DNA of 64,000 nucleotides from Vibrio agarivorans. GTDB lineage: Bacteria; Pseudomonadota; Gammaproteobacteria; Enterobacterales; Vibrionaceae. Where the stretch lies: contig NZ_JAUFQF010000004.1 in the NCBI RefSeq assembly GCF_030409635.1, positions 2,204,241-2,268,240 on the forward strand, read 5' to 3'. The translations under genes were made by a program, and so were the position numbers. Shown here one piece after another: positions 19,764-29,760 of this stretch (the stretch's first letter is position 1; each line of letters begins with the position of its first letter). The notes below the pieces were generated by a model. It made no database searches. It was not told the DNA's origin and saw only the letters and a program-made list of their open reading frames with translations.

Positions 19764-20318
19764 ATGAAACGGTGCCATTGGCTTGATGAGAGTAAGCCTG
19801 ACTATGTTGAATATCATGATAAAGAGTGGGGCGTTCCAGTCTATGATGACAGAGTGTTCTTCGAGTTCCTGATACTTGAATCAGCTCAAGCAGGTTTAAG
19901 TTGGTACACAATTCTACGTCGCCGTGAAGGGTATCGAAACGCATTTGCGAACTTTGACCCTCAAATAGTGTCTACTTACGACAGCGACAAAGTGGATGCA
20001 CTTGTGCAAGATGAGGGCATCATTCGTCATCGGGCGAAGATCGAGTCAGCAATCAATAATGCACAGCGATTTTTAGAGGTACAAAAAGAGTTTGGCAGTT
20101 TTAGTCGATATGTTTGGGGCTTTGTTGATAATCAAGTGGTGGATGTTCGAGCGAAAGATGACTACCCACCCGCGACGACACCGCTCTCTGACGCACTCTC
20201 TAAAGATCTGAAAAAGCGCGGCTTTAAGTTTGTTGGTAGCACTACTATGTATGCGTTTTTACAAGCGACAGGCATCGTCAATGATCATGATGTCGATTGT
20301 GTTTGTCGTAATAGATAA
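19764..20318 (+). CDS. tag: DNA-3-methyladenine glycosylase I
   Basis: 184-aa base-excision repair enzyme removing 3-methyladenine. Family landmarks: MKRCHWLDESKPDYVEYHDKEWG with a zinc-ligand Cys, FEFLILESAQAGLSWYTIL with the catalytic Glu, and a zinc-binding tail GIVNDHDVDCVCR. ATG at 19764 preceded by GAGGTAAATGCA. Single gene. Confidence 0.96.
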   Translation: MKRCHWLDESKPDYVEYHDKEWGVPVYDDRVFFEFLILESAQAGLSWYTILRRREGYRNAFANFDPQIVSTYDSDKVDALVQDEGIIRHRAKIESAINNAQRFLEVQKEFGSFSRYVWGFVDNQVVDVRAKDDYPPATTPLSDALSKDLKKRGFKFVGSTTMYAFLQATGIVNDHDVDCVCRNR

Positions 20319-20469
20319 AGTTTTAACGGTGACAAAACAAACCTTGCGGCAGTTCGTACATAATTATAAGCAAATTAAATAGGTCGTATTCGCGTTGCGC
20401 TAGTTGCAAAATCGATACAGAGAAATCGACTAGAATTATTCCAAGCACTTAGCAAAAAGAGGTTCAGTA

Positions 20470-21021
20470 ATGCTAAATTCGCTCAAGAGATCCATCACAC
20501 TTCTTTCGGCATTGGTAGTTATATCGGGGTGCGCATCGAGCGTGGCAACCGACTATGATGCCAGCGCAAATTTTTCCGCTTACAAAACCTTCCAGTTTGA
20601 AGACAGAGGCGATGCGCCTTTGAGCCTTGATGGCAGCCGAATCCAGCAAGCAGTCAATACAGAGTTGGAGATGAAAGGGTTATCAGCGTCAGAGCAGAAC
20701 AACGACCTTGTGGTACGTTTTGATATTCTCGAAGCCAGTGAACTTCGTGCAGACGGGCCAACATTCAGCTTTGGTATTGGCTCCGGCAGCCGTCATAGCA
20801 GAATGGGCTACGGCATTGGTGCAAGTACACCAACACGAGTTACAGAGATAAAATACGGCAAGATAGCCGTTGATTTGGTCGACAGTGAAACAAACGAAGT
20901 CGTTTGGCGCTCGATTTCTCAACGACAGTTGCGCGAAACTATGAAGCCGGCGGATAGACAAGAGTTTATCGTTGAGCAGGTTCATGAAATGTTCAAAGAG
21001 TACCCTGTTGTGACACAATAG
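20470..21021 (+). CDS. DUF4136 lipoprotein
   Basis: 183-aa protein with lipobox ISGC at residue 21 and the DUF4136 pattern VATDYDASANFSAYKTFQFED, a Gly/Ser-rich centre, and a C-terminal VWRSISQRQL. Outer-envelope lipoprotein of unknown role. Confidence 0.88.
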   Translation: MLNSLKRSITLLSALVVISGCASSVATDYDASANFSAYKTFQFEDRGDAPLSLDGSRIQQAVNTELEMKGLSASEQNNDLVVRFDILEASELRADGPTFSFGIGSGSRHSRMGYGIGASTPTRVTEIKYGKIAVDLVDSETNEVVWRSISQRQLRETMKPADRQEFIVEQVHEMFKEYPVVTQ

Positions 21022-21037
21022 AAGCAATGGTTGAAAT

Positions 21038-21070
21038 AAAAAGAGCGGCTATACAAGGCCGCTCTTTCTT
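21038..21070. terminator. bidirectional terminator between DUF4136 gene and metC
   Basis: AAGAGCGGC (21041-21049) / GCCGCTCTT (21058-21066) perfect stem between convergent genes, with T-rich sequence on the plus side and A-rich sequence upstream, so it can serve both strands. Confidence 0.82.
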
Positions 21071-21103
21071 ATTATATCAATGGTTTGTAGATGGTGATGC
21101 GCT

Positions 21104-22309
21104 CTACGCAGTCGCGACACTGTCTAAAATTACAGAGTTATAACGAGAAAGCCCTCGCTCTAAATCTGCAATCAAGTCTTCGATATCTTCTAATCCGATA
21201 TGCAGGCGTACTAGTGTGCCTGTGAAATTTGGATTTGCAACAGTACGCAAGCTATTAAAGCTTCTCGGCTCATTCGCCAAGATTAAGCTTTCAAAACCGC
21301 CCCAAGAATAGCCCATGCTAAAGTGTTCCATACCATCGAGTAGAGCGGTCGTCGCTTTGCTATTGCTAGTTTTAAGAACAAATGAGAACAAGCCGTTACC
21401 ACCAGTAAAGTCTCGTTTGAAAAACTCGTGCCCTGGGCAAGTCTCAAGTGCGGGGTGACGCACATGGTCGACTTCTGGGCGTGCTGCTAACCACTGTGCG
21501 ACTTTGAGGCTGTTTTCTGCATGCTGTTTGAGGCGTACATCCATTGTGCGTAGGCCACGCAGACCTAGATACGCGTCATCAGGTGATACGCACTGTCCCA
21601 TCAGGTAACTCTGTTCACGCAGTTGATCCCAATATTTTTCTGACGCGACCGCTGTGCCAAGCATCACATCCGAGTGGCCAACGATATACTTGGTAGCTGC
21701 TTGGATGGAAATGTCCACACCATGTTCGAATGGTGAGAAGTTAACGCCCGCAGCCCAAGTATTATCAAGCATGACAATAATATCTTGCTCGTGGGCAATG
21801 CGTGCAAGCGTTGGAACGTCTTGAACTTCCATGGTGATCGAGCCTGGAGATTCAGTGAAGAGTATCTTGGTGTTAGGCTTGATATATTCACGAATGCCTT
21901 CACCCACCTCAGGTGGGTAATAGGTGGTTTCAATGCCCATCTTTTTGAGAATGGTATTACAGAAATCACGAGTCGGCTCATAACAGGTATCGATCATAAG
22001 CACGTGATCACCCGTTTCGACAAAGGATAGAATAGCGTTGGAAATGGCAGCAGTACCGCACGGGTATAAAGCACAACCTGCGCCGCCTTCAACTTTTGTC
22101 ATGGCATCTTGGAAAGCAAAGTGTGTTTCAGTGCCTCGGCGTCCATAAAACAGGGTTTTGTTGGCGCGGTTAATGGTGGCCTGTTGTTTCTCTGCAACCG
22201 TATCAAACACAATCGTTGAGGCGCGCTGAACCGGTGGGTTAACCACACCATGCGTCCATTTTTTGTCTCGTCCCGCTGTGATCAGCGTAGTCTTTTTGCC
22301 TTCAGACAT
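21104..22309 (-). CDS. metC: cystathionine beta-lyase
   Basis: 401-aa PLP enzyme splitting cystathionine to homocysteine, pyruvate and ammonia in methionine synthesis. PLP lysine in SIQAATKYIVGHSD; conserved YGRRGTETHFAFQDAM and LDNTWAAGV. ATG at 22309 follows AGGA. Lone gene with the shared terminator. Confidence 0.94.
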   Translation of the reverse strand: MSEGKKTTLITAGRDKKWTHGVVNPPVQRASTIVFDTVAEKQQATINRANKTLFYGRRGTETHFAFQDAMTKVEGGAGCALYPCGTAAISNAILSFVETGDHVLMIDTCYEPTRDFCNTILKKMGIETTYYPPEVGEGIREYIKPNTKILFTESPGSITMEVQDVPTLARIAHEQDIIVMLDNTWAAGVNFSPFEHGVDISIQAATKYIVGHSDVMLGTAVASEKYWDQLREQSYLMGQCVSPDDAYLGLRGLRTMDVRLKQHAENSLKVAQWLAARPEVDHVRHPALETCPGHEFFKRDFTGGNGLFSFVLKTSNSKATTALLDGMEHFSMGYSWGGFESLILANEPRSFNSLRTVANPNFTGTLVRLHIGLEDIEDLIADLERGLSRYNSVILDSVATA

Positions 22310-22396
22310 TGATATTCCTTTATTCGGTTGAGTTCAGTTATAGCTATGACCTTCTCAACAAAAAGACATCTTTGCAACCCCTAGCTGGCTGTACCA

Positions 22397-23851
22397 CTAG
22401 AGTAAGGGATTAAACAGGTAGTAAAAGCGCTCTAACAGACGGTTTTTAACAGGGCGCTCTTGCCATTTGTCGAGATCAACCGGATATGACTGCTTGATGT
22501 ACTGCTTTTGTAGATGCGTCATCTGGTCGGTAAACTCTTGATCTTCAACAGCGAGTGAGACCTCGAAGTTGAGCCACAAGCTGCGCATGTCCATATTAAC
22601 CGTACCCACTAGACAAAACAGATCATCAATCACCACCGACTTGGTGTGCAGTAGCCCACCATCAAACTCATAGATTTTGACACCAGCTTCGAGCAGTTCG
22701 GTATAAAACGCCCTAGAAGCCCATTGCACCATTAAGGAGTCGTTCTTATGAGGAATAATCAACTCAACGTTAACGCCACGCTGAGCGGTGGTTTTTAAGG
22801 TTTCTGTCAAATCAGCGCTAGGCACAAAATAGGGTGTGGTGATGCGTACTGTGTGCTTAGACTGATGAATCGCGAGAGTCAGTACTTGTGAAATGAGATG
22901 ATCAGGCATACCCGGGCCAGACGGCACGACTTGAATCGGCAGAGGACGTTCAGGCTCGATAATCGGGCACTCTGGTACTTTTGGCAACTCACGTTTACCG
23001 GTCTCTACTTCCCAGTCCCAGCTATGGATCGCTGAAAGAACATTCACCGTAGGGCCTGTTACGCGAATCATAATATCAATCCATTGACCAACACCTGAAT
23101 CTTGTTTGAAGTGCTTAGGGTCAACAAGGTTCATTGAACCTGTATAAGCAACTTCGTCATCAATGACGATAATTTTGCGATGCTGACGCAGGTCGAGACG
23201 GCGAAGGAACATTCGCCAAGGCTTAACCGAGAGAGCTTGGCGGACTTGTATGCCGGCATCTCTCATCATTGTGTACCAAGAACTGCGGAAAAAACGCGGG
23301 CTACCCGCTGAATCGAGTAGCACTTTAACTTCAACACCACGCTTCCGAGCTTGAATCAGAGCACTGGCTACCGCATCAGCCAGTCCACCGGGGTGCCAGA
23401 TATAGAACACCATCTTAATGGAGTGTTGAGCATGATTAATGTCTTCGATGATCGACTCTAGAATTTCATCTGGGTTGGTGCGAAGGTCTAAACTATTACC
23501 GCACAGTGTTGGAATACCGATACGACGATTACATAGCTCATCGATAGGAGAGATATGAACATCCATACGTTCTGGAGTATGAGCTTGGCACTCATTGAGC
23601 AAGCTAAACCAATCACCAAAAGGGGTAAACATCTCTAAAGCGCGGTCAGCACGTTTGCGTCCAAGATTCAGCTCGCCAAACATGAAATAGCAAATGACCC
23701 CAACCACAGGAATAATGTAGATGATCATTAGCCATGCAAGCGAGACACTGACAGATCGTCTTTTTAGAACCACTCGAAGGGTAACACCCGCAACGAGAAA
23801 CCAGTAAAGCCCAATTAACGTAAGCGTGAAATAGTGATAAAAAGCGTCCAT
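22397..23851 (-). CDS. cls: cardiolipin synthase
   Basis: 484-aa phospholipase D superfamily enzyme that joins two phosphatidylglycerols into cardiolipin. Two N-terminal membrane helices, then two HxKxxxxD motifs: HRKIIVIDD and HTKSVVIDD. Length and layout match ClsA. Confidence 0.95.
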   Translation of the reverse strand: MDAFYHYFTLTLIGLYWFLVAGVTLRVVLKRRSVSVSLAWLMIIYIIPVVGVICYFMFGELNLGRKRADRALEMFTPFGDWFSLLNECQAHTPERMDVHISPIDELCNRRIGIPTLCGNSLDLRTNPDEILESIIEDINHAQHSIKMVFYIWHPGGLADAVASALIQARKRGVEVKVLLDSAGSPRFFRSSWYTMMRDAGIQVRQALSVKPWRMFLRRLDLRQHRKIIVIDDEVAYTGSMNLVDPKHFKQDSGVGQWIDIMIRVTGPTVNVLSAIHSWDWEVETGKRELPKVPECPIIEPERPLPIQVVPSGPGMPDHLISQVLTLAIHQSKHTVRITTPYFVPSADLTETLKTTAQRGVNVELIIPHKNDSLMVQWASRAFYTELLEAGVKIYEFDGGLLHTKSVVIDDLFCLVGTVNMDMRSLWLNFEVSLAVEDQEFTDQMTHLQKQYIKQSYPVDLDKWQERPVKNRLLERFYYLFNPLL

Positions 23852-24052
23852 TTGGCCCTGCCAACTCGAAGAGGAAGCAACATCATATACTTAAACAATA
23901 GCAACCCCAAGAAACCTCATTACGTAACGTTGATATAGCACACATTTTGCCAAGCAGTCCCACAAATGAATCCCACTTAAAATCTAGCGTTAAGTTCTTA
24001 GTTCAAGTATTTGCGTTGAGTGGGTATACTGCGCGACAAATAGTGAGGGCTT

Positions 24053-24757
24053 ATGTTCGATATAGTTTTTGATGCACCTGATTTTGTGGTGATAAACAAA
24101 CATCCCAATGTGTCTGTACACAAAGATGATGGCGATACCATGTTGGTGGAAGAAGTGAGTCAGCAACTTGGGTGTGACTCATTGTATTTAGTTCATCGAC
24201 TCGACAAAATGACATCCGGTCTTCTGTTGTTGGCTAAAACCGGCGCTGCAGCGTCTGAACTATCATCCAAGTTTGCTCAGCGAGAAGTTGAAAAATACTA
24301 CCTTGCTATCGCGGATAAAAAGCCCAAGAAGAAACAAGGCCTAATATGTGGTGATATGAGCCGTTCACGTCGTTCTGCGTGGAAGCTAAACCCGACCACT
24401 GAAAATCCGGCCGTGACGCAGTTTTTTACCCAGGCAACAAGCGCAGGGCAACGATTATTTCTCTGCAAGCCCTATACTGGCAAAACACACCAGATCCGTG
24501 TTGCAGTTAAGTCAGTCGGTTCAGCGATTGTAGGTGATCCGATTTACAATCCACAGAGCGAGGCTGATCGAGGCTATTTACACGCATTCTGTATCGGCTT
24601 TGAGTATCAGGGAAAGACATATCGATTGAAAGTCGACCCATGTACTGACAGCACGGGAGAATTATGGCAAGCCCCTAAAGTGGTCGAAGCGGTTCAGAAA
24701 TGGGCGTCACCTTGGCAACTCTCATGGCCAACATTACCAAAATCAATTACAGGTTAA
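24053..24757 (+). CDS. RluA-family pseudouridine synthase
   Basis: 234-aa enzyme that isomerises uridine to pseudouridine in RNA. The catalytic motif is HRLDKMTSGLLLLAK (about residue 50) and the second family motif is GKTHQIRVAVKSVG with DPIY. It lacks an S4 domain and starts straight into the catalytic fold, like the short RluA-like proteins of gammaproteobacteria. The RNA target cannot be told from sequence. Five bases separate it from the methyltransferase gene. Confidence 0.9.
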   Translation: MFDIVFDAPDFVVINKHPNVSVHKDDGDTMLVEEVSQQLGCDSLYLVHRLDKMTSGLLLLAKTGAAASELSSKFAQREVEKYYLAIADKKPKKKQGLICGDMSRSRRSAWKLNPTTENPAVTQFFTQATSAGQRLFLCKPYTGKTHQIRVAVKSVGSAIVGDPIYNPQSEADRGYLHAFCIGFEYQGKTYRLKVDPCTDSTGELWQAPKVVEAVQKWASPWQLSWPTLPKSITG

Positions 24758-24761
24758 ATAC

Positions 24762-25706
24762 ATGCAGTTACAACAACTCTCTACATTCATCACACAGGTA
24801 GAGCAAGCACTACAAGTCGCACCGGATGAAGTTCGCAGGCTGTTTCATGGTCGTGGTCGTCGTTGGGAAGGGCTTGAGCAGATAACTTGTGACTGGCTGC
24901 AAGGTCAACTCGTCGTGAGCCTGTTTAAGGCGGTGGATGAAGAGTTTCTCAATGCACTACGACAAGCACTGGTTGCTTTGGCAGAGGGTGACCTTTGGCA
25001 ACAGCGCGAAGGGCGTTGTATCTTATTGCAGCACCGATACGAATCAGGAGCACCAGCAGAAGTCATTAGCGGTGAGCTAGAATCACGACCTGTTGTGGTT
25101 GAAAATGGCTTGAAATATCAGCTTCACCTTGGCTCGAACCAAAATGCGGGCTTGTTCTTTGATATGCGCTTGGGCCGAGAGTGGGTACAACAGAACGCGA
25201 AACATGCAAACGTACTTAATCTGTTTGCCTATACTTGTGGCTTTTCAGTTGCGGCGATTGCGGGTGGTGCTGATCAAGTGGTGAATCTGGATATGGCAGG
25301 GGCGTCACTAAGCAAGGGGCGCGAAAACCATAAACTGAATGGACACAAGGTTCAGCAAGTAAAATTTATGGCGCATGACATCTTTAAGTCGTGGGGAAAA
25401 ATCAAGAAAAATGGCCCTTATGATCTGGTCATTATTGATCCGCCATCATTTCAGAAAGGCAGTTTTGCGCTAACCAAAGACTATAAAAAGATCTTACGCC
25501 GCTTGCCTGATTTGCTTACTGAGAACGGTAAAGTGATGGCATGTGTCAATTCACCCGCAGTGGGCAGTGAGTTCATTGTTGATTCAATGCAAGAAGAAGC
25601 GCCAGAGATTCAGTTTGTTGAACGTCTAGACAACCCTCCAGAGTTTGCAGATATAGACGCGGAGGCGAGTTTGAAGGTGATGTTGTTTGAGCGTAAGCCA
25701 TTATAA
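24762..25706 (+). CDS. class I SAM-dependent methyltransferase (RlmI/RlmK-like)
   Basis: 314-aa enzyme resembling the catalytic half of 23S rRNA methyltransferases RlmI/RlmK. SAM-binding motif LNLFAYTCGFSVAAIAGGA, acidic motif NLDMAGASLSKGREN, and the IIDPPSFQKGSF active-site motif. Directly behind the pseudouridine synthase, which suggests a two-gene RNA-modification operon. Confidence 0.88.
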   Translation: MQLQQLSTFITQVEQALQVAPDEVRRLFHGRGRRWEGLEQITCDWLQGQLVVSLFKAVDEEFLNALRQALVALAEGDLWQQREGRCILLQHRYESGAPAEVISGELESRPVVVENGLKYQLHLGSNQNAGLFFDMRLGREWVQQNAKHANVLNLFAYTCGFSVAAIAGGADQVVNLDMAGASLSKGRENHKLNGHKVQQVKFMAHDIFKSWGKIKKNGPYDLVIIDPPSFQKGSFALTKDYKKILRRLPDLLTENGKVMACVNSPAVGSEFIVDSMQEEAPEIQFVERLDNPPEFADIDAEASLKVMLFERKPL

Positions 25707-25803
25707 AACATTAGTCCTTTCTTAATTTTTATGTGGGCTCGTTCTCTTAACTTTTGTTAGTTGTAACTTATCAAATTTTTATTCTGGTTGTTATTCATTA
25801 GCC

Positions 25804-25896
25804 AGTCACCCTGAATTTGTTTCAGGGTCTAGTTACAGCACAAGAAAAGGGCGGAGAGTGCGCCTTGAGTAGATACTGAGTCAAGCTCAGTATGAC
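25804..25896. repeat. intergenic paired-hairpin repeat
   Basis: Two perfect inverted repeats: ACCCTGAA/TTCAGGGT (25808-25828) and TACTGAG/CTCAGTA (25874-25892). Similar palindromes are dispersed in Vibrio intergenic DNA as I remember them; only one copy is seen in this window. Confidence 0.5.
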
Positions 25897-25904
25897 AAAA
25901 TCAT

Positions 25905-25940
25905 AAAGGCTCGCAAACCAATTGCGAGCCTTTCTTTTAA
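25905..25940. terminator. terminator between methyltransferase and META-domain genes
   Basis: Perfect 12-bp stem AAAGGCTCGCAA (25905-25916) / TTGCGAGCCTTT (25922-25933) followed by CTTTT, between convergent genes. Confidence 0.85.
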
Positions 25941-25957
25941 CGAACGGAGTAATGGAA

Positions 25958-26401
25958 TTAATTTACCCAGTCACGCAAGTTAAACGTTAGCGTATGAATG
26001 CCGTTTGAAAGAACCATCTGTTCTTTCGTTAGAGTCACGTCACTCCATTCCATTAACGTTTTCGACATCGCTTGCTCAATTTCCATTGCAGCGTCAGGGC
26101 ACATTTTCATTGTCATGCCCATTTTGTCGATGCGAATTTGATTGTCTTTAAGTTCAGCTTGGCCGAAAAAGTTGTTACAACCCGCGTTACCATTGGCTGT
26201 CATGTTTTCGCCGATTTCAAGGCGTGGTGCCGCTTGCTCATTTTCAAGTGTGATATCTTGACCATCAATTTGTACCAACTCCCAGTTGTGGTGTTGGAAA
26301 TCAGTCGCTGTCAATTCCATACTCTCTCCATTACTCTGGCAAGCAGTCAGTAGCACAGGTAATGTGATTGCTGCGAGCAGTGATTTTGAACTAAGCTTCA
26401 T
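25958..26401 (-). CDS. META-domain (HslJ-like) lipoprotein
   Basis: 147-aa lipoprotein (lipobox LTAC) with a META/HslJ domain: WELVQIDGQDI, GNAGCNNFFGQAEL, and MGMTMKMCPD. HslJ-type proteins are heat-inducible envelope proteins linked to novobiocin resistance in E. coli. Single gene. Confidence 0.9.
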   Translation of the reverse strand: MKLSSKSLLAAITLPVLLTACQSNGESMELTATDFQHHNWELVQIDGQDITLENEQAAPRLEIGENMTANGNAGCNNFFGQAELKDNQIRIDKMGMTMKMCPDAAMEIEQAMSKTLMEWSDVTLTKEQMVLSNGIHTLTFNLRDWVN

Positions 26402-26561
26402 AGGATAAACTCCAAAAAATAAATGGCGTAAGTGCCAACTAGCAATGTGTTGAATTGTATATAATAAAACAGTGTTTTTGTTAGCGCACTGTCATGATTG
26501 CATATAGTATAGATGAAATGTTGCAATAACTCCCTTAGGTAGAGAGCAGAGAGGAACTTTA

Positions 26562-26816
26562 GTGAAGGAACAACTTGAGTTTTTTAATATACCTAGCCCT
26601 TGTATCGGAGTGTGTAGCACTGATGAGCGTGGTTATTGCAAAGGGTGTATGCGAAAAAGGGAAGAGCGCTTTAACTGGCTTAACTTCACACCGCGAGAGC
26701 AGAAACATATTATTCATTTGTGTCGCCAGCGATATCGTCGCAAAATGATGAAAGATAAGATAAATCACCCTCAAGAAGACGATTCAAACGGACCCCAAGA
26801 GTCGCTTTTTGATTGA
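26562..26816 (+). CDS. DUF1289 family protein
   Basis: 84-aa protein with the DUF1289 Cys motif SPCIGVCSTDERGYCKGCMR, likely a small metal-binding module. GTG start at 26562 with GAGGA upstream. 21 bp upstream of the outer-membrane protein gene. Confidence 0.85.
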   Translation: MKEQLEFFNIPSPCIGVCSTDERGYCKGCMRKREERFNWLNFTPREQKHIIHLCRQRYRRKMMKDKINHPQEDDSNGPQESLFD

Positions 26817-26837
26817 TCGGGAGAAGGACCCTCGACC

Positions 26838-28010
26838 ATGAAAAAGACGCTCTGCCTTGCTTTTACGTCTATCAGCCTCATTTCATTTTCTAGCCATGCT
26901 TCTACATTTACTGATCCAATCGACGGTATGTTCGATATGGGGGAGTATCTAGCAGAAAACGCTTACGGATTCTTACCCGTACCGATTGTTATTACTGAAC
27001 CCGCAGTGGGATTTGGTGCAGGCATGTTCGGTGTATTTCTTCATGAAAATGAGCAAGAGAAAGAGAAGCGTAAGAAGCAGGCATTACACTCTCTCGATGG
27101 TGGTGCACGGCTAATTCCTCCTGCTGTAACGGTGTTCGGTGGCGCTGCAACTGAAAACGGTACTTGGTTTGCTGCGTTTGGTCATCGACGGACTTGGAAG
27201 CAGGATTCTATTCGTTATATGGGGGGAGCGGGGTATGGGAATGCTTTTGTCGATGTGGGTGGATTGTTTGAACGCACAATAGAGACAGATACCAAAGGGC
27301 TTGGTGGTATACAGCACCTTCAGTTTCGTATGGATGACAGTGATTTGTTTTTGGGATTTTCTCAGAGTTACATTCGTTCAGAAATCCGCTCAAGCAATAA
27401 TTTTGTCGATGCAATTTTTAAACGACGCTTTGGAGAGAGCTCAACGACATCCGGGCTAGGAATAACGCTAGAGTACGATACGACGAATAGCTTCTTTTTC
27501 CCGACCGAAGGAATGAGTATTGAAACGGAATACAAATGGTATCGTGACGCTTTCGGTAGTGATTTTGAATACGATACCTTTGCATTCAGTGTGACAAAAT
27601 ACCAACCCTTATCCTCACGCTTTACATTGGTAGGGTATGCTACGTTAGATTCTTTAGAGCAAAAGGAAGAATCCAACGCGCCAAACTTTCCTGGTCTTTC
27701 CCTGCCCCCATTGGCTAAGCCCTATATTGATATGCGTGGCATTGCTGCTTATGCCTACTCTGGTGATACGGTATCAACTCTGCAAGCCCAGCTAATGTGG
27801 CACATCGGTCCCCGTTGGTCACTATTAGGTTTTGGTGGAGTTGGCAGTGTTGCTGATCAGGCGTCAAATCTATACTCAGAGAACGAGTGGGCATACGGGG
27901 TCGGTTTTCGCTACCAAATCGCAAGACGGTATGGCATCCATATGGGAATGGACTTTGCATTTAGTGACGATGAAAATGCCTTCTATTTTAATTTAGGTTC
28001 TGGTTTTTAA
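26838..28010 (+). CDS. outer-membrane beta-barrel protein (surface antigen D15/BamA-like)
   Basis: 390-aa protein with a signal peptide ending SSHA, then a 16-strand-type barrel region with repeated alternating hydrophobic strands and a terminal aromatic residue (FYFNLGSGF), as expected of BamA/TamA-like barrels. No POTRA domain is present, so it is a barrel-only member. Role unknown. Confidence 0.82.
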   Translation: MKKTLCLAFTSISLISFSSHASTFTDPIDGMFDMGEYLAENAYGFLPVPIVITEPAVGFGAGMFGVFLHENEQEKEKRKKQALHSLDGGARLIPPAVTVFGGAATENGTWFAAFGHRRTWKQDSIRYMGGAGYGNAFVDVGGLFERTIETDTKGLGGIQHLQFRMDDSDLFLGFSQSYIRSEIRSSNNFVDAIFKRRFGESSTTSGLGITLEYDTTNSFFFPTEGMSIETEYKWYRDAFGSDFEYDTFAFSVTKYQPLSSRFTLVGYATLDSLEQKEESNAPNFPGLSLPPLAKPYIDMRGIAAYAYSGDTVSTLQAQLMWHIGPRWSLLGFGGVGSVADQASNLYSENEWAYGVGFRYQIARRYGIHMGMDFAFSDDENAFYFNLGSGF

Positions 28011-28031
28011 AGCTCAGGTGCTAAATATATT

Positions 28032-28055
28032 GAAGCCCTCATTTTCGAGGGCTTC
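28032..28055. terminator. hairpin after outer-membrane gene
   Basis: Perfect 9-bp stem GAAGCCCTC / GAGGGCTTC between convergent genes; the following T run is weak, so terminator efficiency is uncertain. Confidence 0.6.
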
Positions 28056-28087
28056 ATGAATAAATGCGGTAAAGTGGTCAAAACTTG

Positions 28088-28309
28088 CTATTTCATATTC
28101 CACATGTCACTGACCCAACCACCAGCGCTTTCATCGAAGTGTGCTCCGCTGAATCTGGTGTTGGCTTCAATAACACTATCTTTATCCGGTCGTTCCTCCA
28201 TCAGGTGATGGATATAGTCTGCCATAGGGTCGTGCGTTTGCACTCCTTGAGTCTTTAAAGCCGCTTCTTTGATCAACTGCAAACGATAAGATGTACTCGC
28301 GCGTCTCAT
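28088..28309 (-). CDS. small hypothetical protein
   Basis: 73-aa soluble protein, MRRASTSYRLQLIKEAALKT at the N-terminus and an acidic C-terminus ending SDMWNMK. No motif recognised. ATG at 28309 follows a purine-rich AGGGGAATGTT. Convergent with the outer-membrane protein gene. Confidence 0.6.
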   Translation of the reverse strand: MRRASTSYRLQLIKEAALKTQGVQTHDPMADYIHHLMEERPDKDSVIEANTRFSGAHFDESAGGWVSDMWNMK

Positions 28310-28573
28310 AACATTCCCCTATGTTTTTGTGGACTAGAGATAAAAATCTAGATGGCGAATATTTAACCGTCAAACTCGTTTTTATACTATTTTTGTCTAA
28401 ATTCATTCCTAGATGTACTTAAAGGGGTAAATTAATGAATGTTCTGTGAATTTTTTATTATGAATTATTTGTGACCAAGTCATATGCAGTAAGGGGTAGA
28501 GTGCATAAGTCAGAGTATTTTTGCAGTAAGTTGCGTATAATCGCGCCAGTTAAAAATCAGCAGTAAGTTTCAA

Positions 28574-29299
28574 ATGCAAGACATCAAAACTCTCAGTGAA
28601 CTTCTTCATGCCCGTCGTTCTGTTCGTAAATATGACCCAAGTGCTCAATTCAACCATGACGATGTGCAAAAGGCACTCGAATTAGCACTATTAAGCCCTA
28701 ACAGCAGCAACATGCAGTTGTGGAAGTTTCATCGCGTAATTAGCGAAGAGGTGAGGGCAAAGATCGCTCACTACTGCATGGGTCAAAATGCCGCAAAAAC
28801 CGCGAATGAATTGGTGGTTATCACCACAACACCTCAATATTGGCGAGAAAGAGCGGAGCTCAATGCGCAACAAGTGCGAGACGCTTTTGAAGGTCGTGAT
28901 GATGCTATCGCAAAACGAGCGCTGCAATATTACGACAAGTTGATTCCAACGTTATACAACAACGATAAATTGGGTGTTCGAGGATTACTTCGTCAGTGTT
29001 ATAGCTGGTGGGTAGGGCGTAATAAACCGATGGTTCGTGAAGTGAGCAAAGCTGATTTACGTGTTTGTTTACACAAAAGCACATCACTGGCATCAATGAC
29101 TTTCATGTTAGCGATGCAGGATATGGGCTACGACACTTGTCCAATGGAAGGGTTTGACTCTAAGCGCATTAAAGCAGAATTAAAGCTAAGCCAAGATGAA
29201 GAGATCACCATGGTAATTTCTTGCGGTGTAAAAGCCGATGATGGTATCTACAGCTCAAGACACCGCATCCCATCTTCTCAAGTCATCAAACAGTACTAA
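28574..29299 (+). CDS. nitroreductase family protein
   Basis: 241-aa FMN-dependent oxidoreductase. FMN phosphate site HARRSVRKYD, then LLSPNSSNMQLWKFHRV and a C-terminal DMGYDTCPMEGFD. Substrate unknown. Confidence 0.9.
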   Translation: MQDIKTLSELLHARRSVRKYDPSAQFNHDDVQKALELALLSPNSSNMQLWKFHRVISEEVRAKIAHYCMGQNAAKTANELVVITTTPQYWRERAELNAQQVRDAFEGRDDAIAKRALQYYDKLIPTLYNNDKLGVRGLLRQCYSWWVGRNKPMVREVSKADLRVCLHKSTSLASMTFMLAMQDMGYDTCPMEGFDSKRIKAELKLSQDEEITMVISCGVKADDGIYSSRHRIPSSQVIKQY

Positions 29300-29326
29300 T
29301 GGTTAAGGGCTAATAGTTTTGTTAGC

Positions 29327-29677
29327 TCAGTCCATTGTTACTGGTTGAACAGCCGCTTCTGCATCAGACTTTGCCTCTGATGCAGCAAGCAGTGATTTGG
29401 CGGCACGTTCGAGATACCACATTTTATACTGCTCATCACACCAAGACTTACTCAAGTTACGTCGATTAAATTCAGCACCGATTGCAACTTGAGTTTGCGT
29501 TGTGCTGCGGCCGTAGTACAAAGTTTCACACAACTGAATGTTAGTCATGCCTTGGGCATAAACGTTAACTGTGCTGCCACGCATACCAAGTTGCGTTGCT
29601 TGGTTGTGAGAGCAAGCACTTAGGGCGATGACTATCCCCAACACTAATGTGTTTTTAGTAAATATGTCCGAAATCAT
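29327..29677 (-). CDS. probable lipoprotein
   Basis: 116-aa protein with signal sequence and lipobox LSAC (residue 22). The rest has NIQLCETLYYGRSTTQTQ and NLSKSWCDEQYKMWY, with two cysteines. No domain recognised. Convergent with the nitroreductase gene. Confidence 0.7.
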   Translation of the reverse strand: MISDIFTKNTLVLGIVIALSACSHNQATQLGMRGSTVNVYAQGMTNIQLCETLYYGRSTTQTQVAIGAEFNRRNLSKSWCDEQYKMWYLERAAKSLLAASEAKSDAEAAVQPVTMD

Positions 29678-29760
29678 TGATTTATGGTCTGATATTCTTG
29701 AGTATTATGCATTCTAAACGATCTTTGACTCAATTTTTATCTAATTAAGGAGAATTAGTT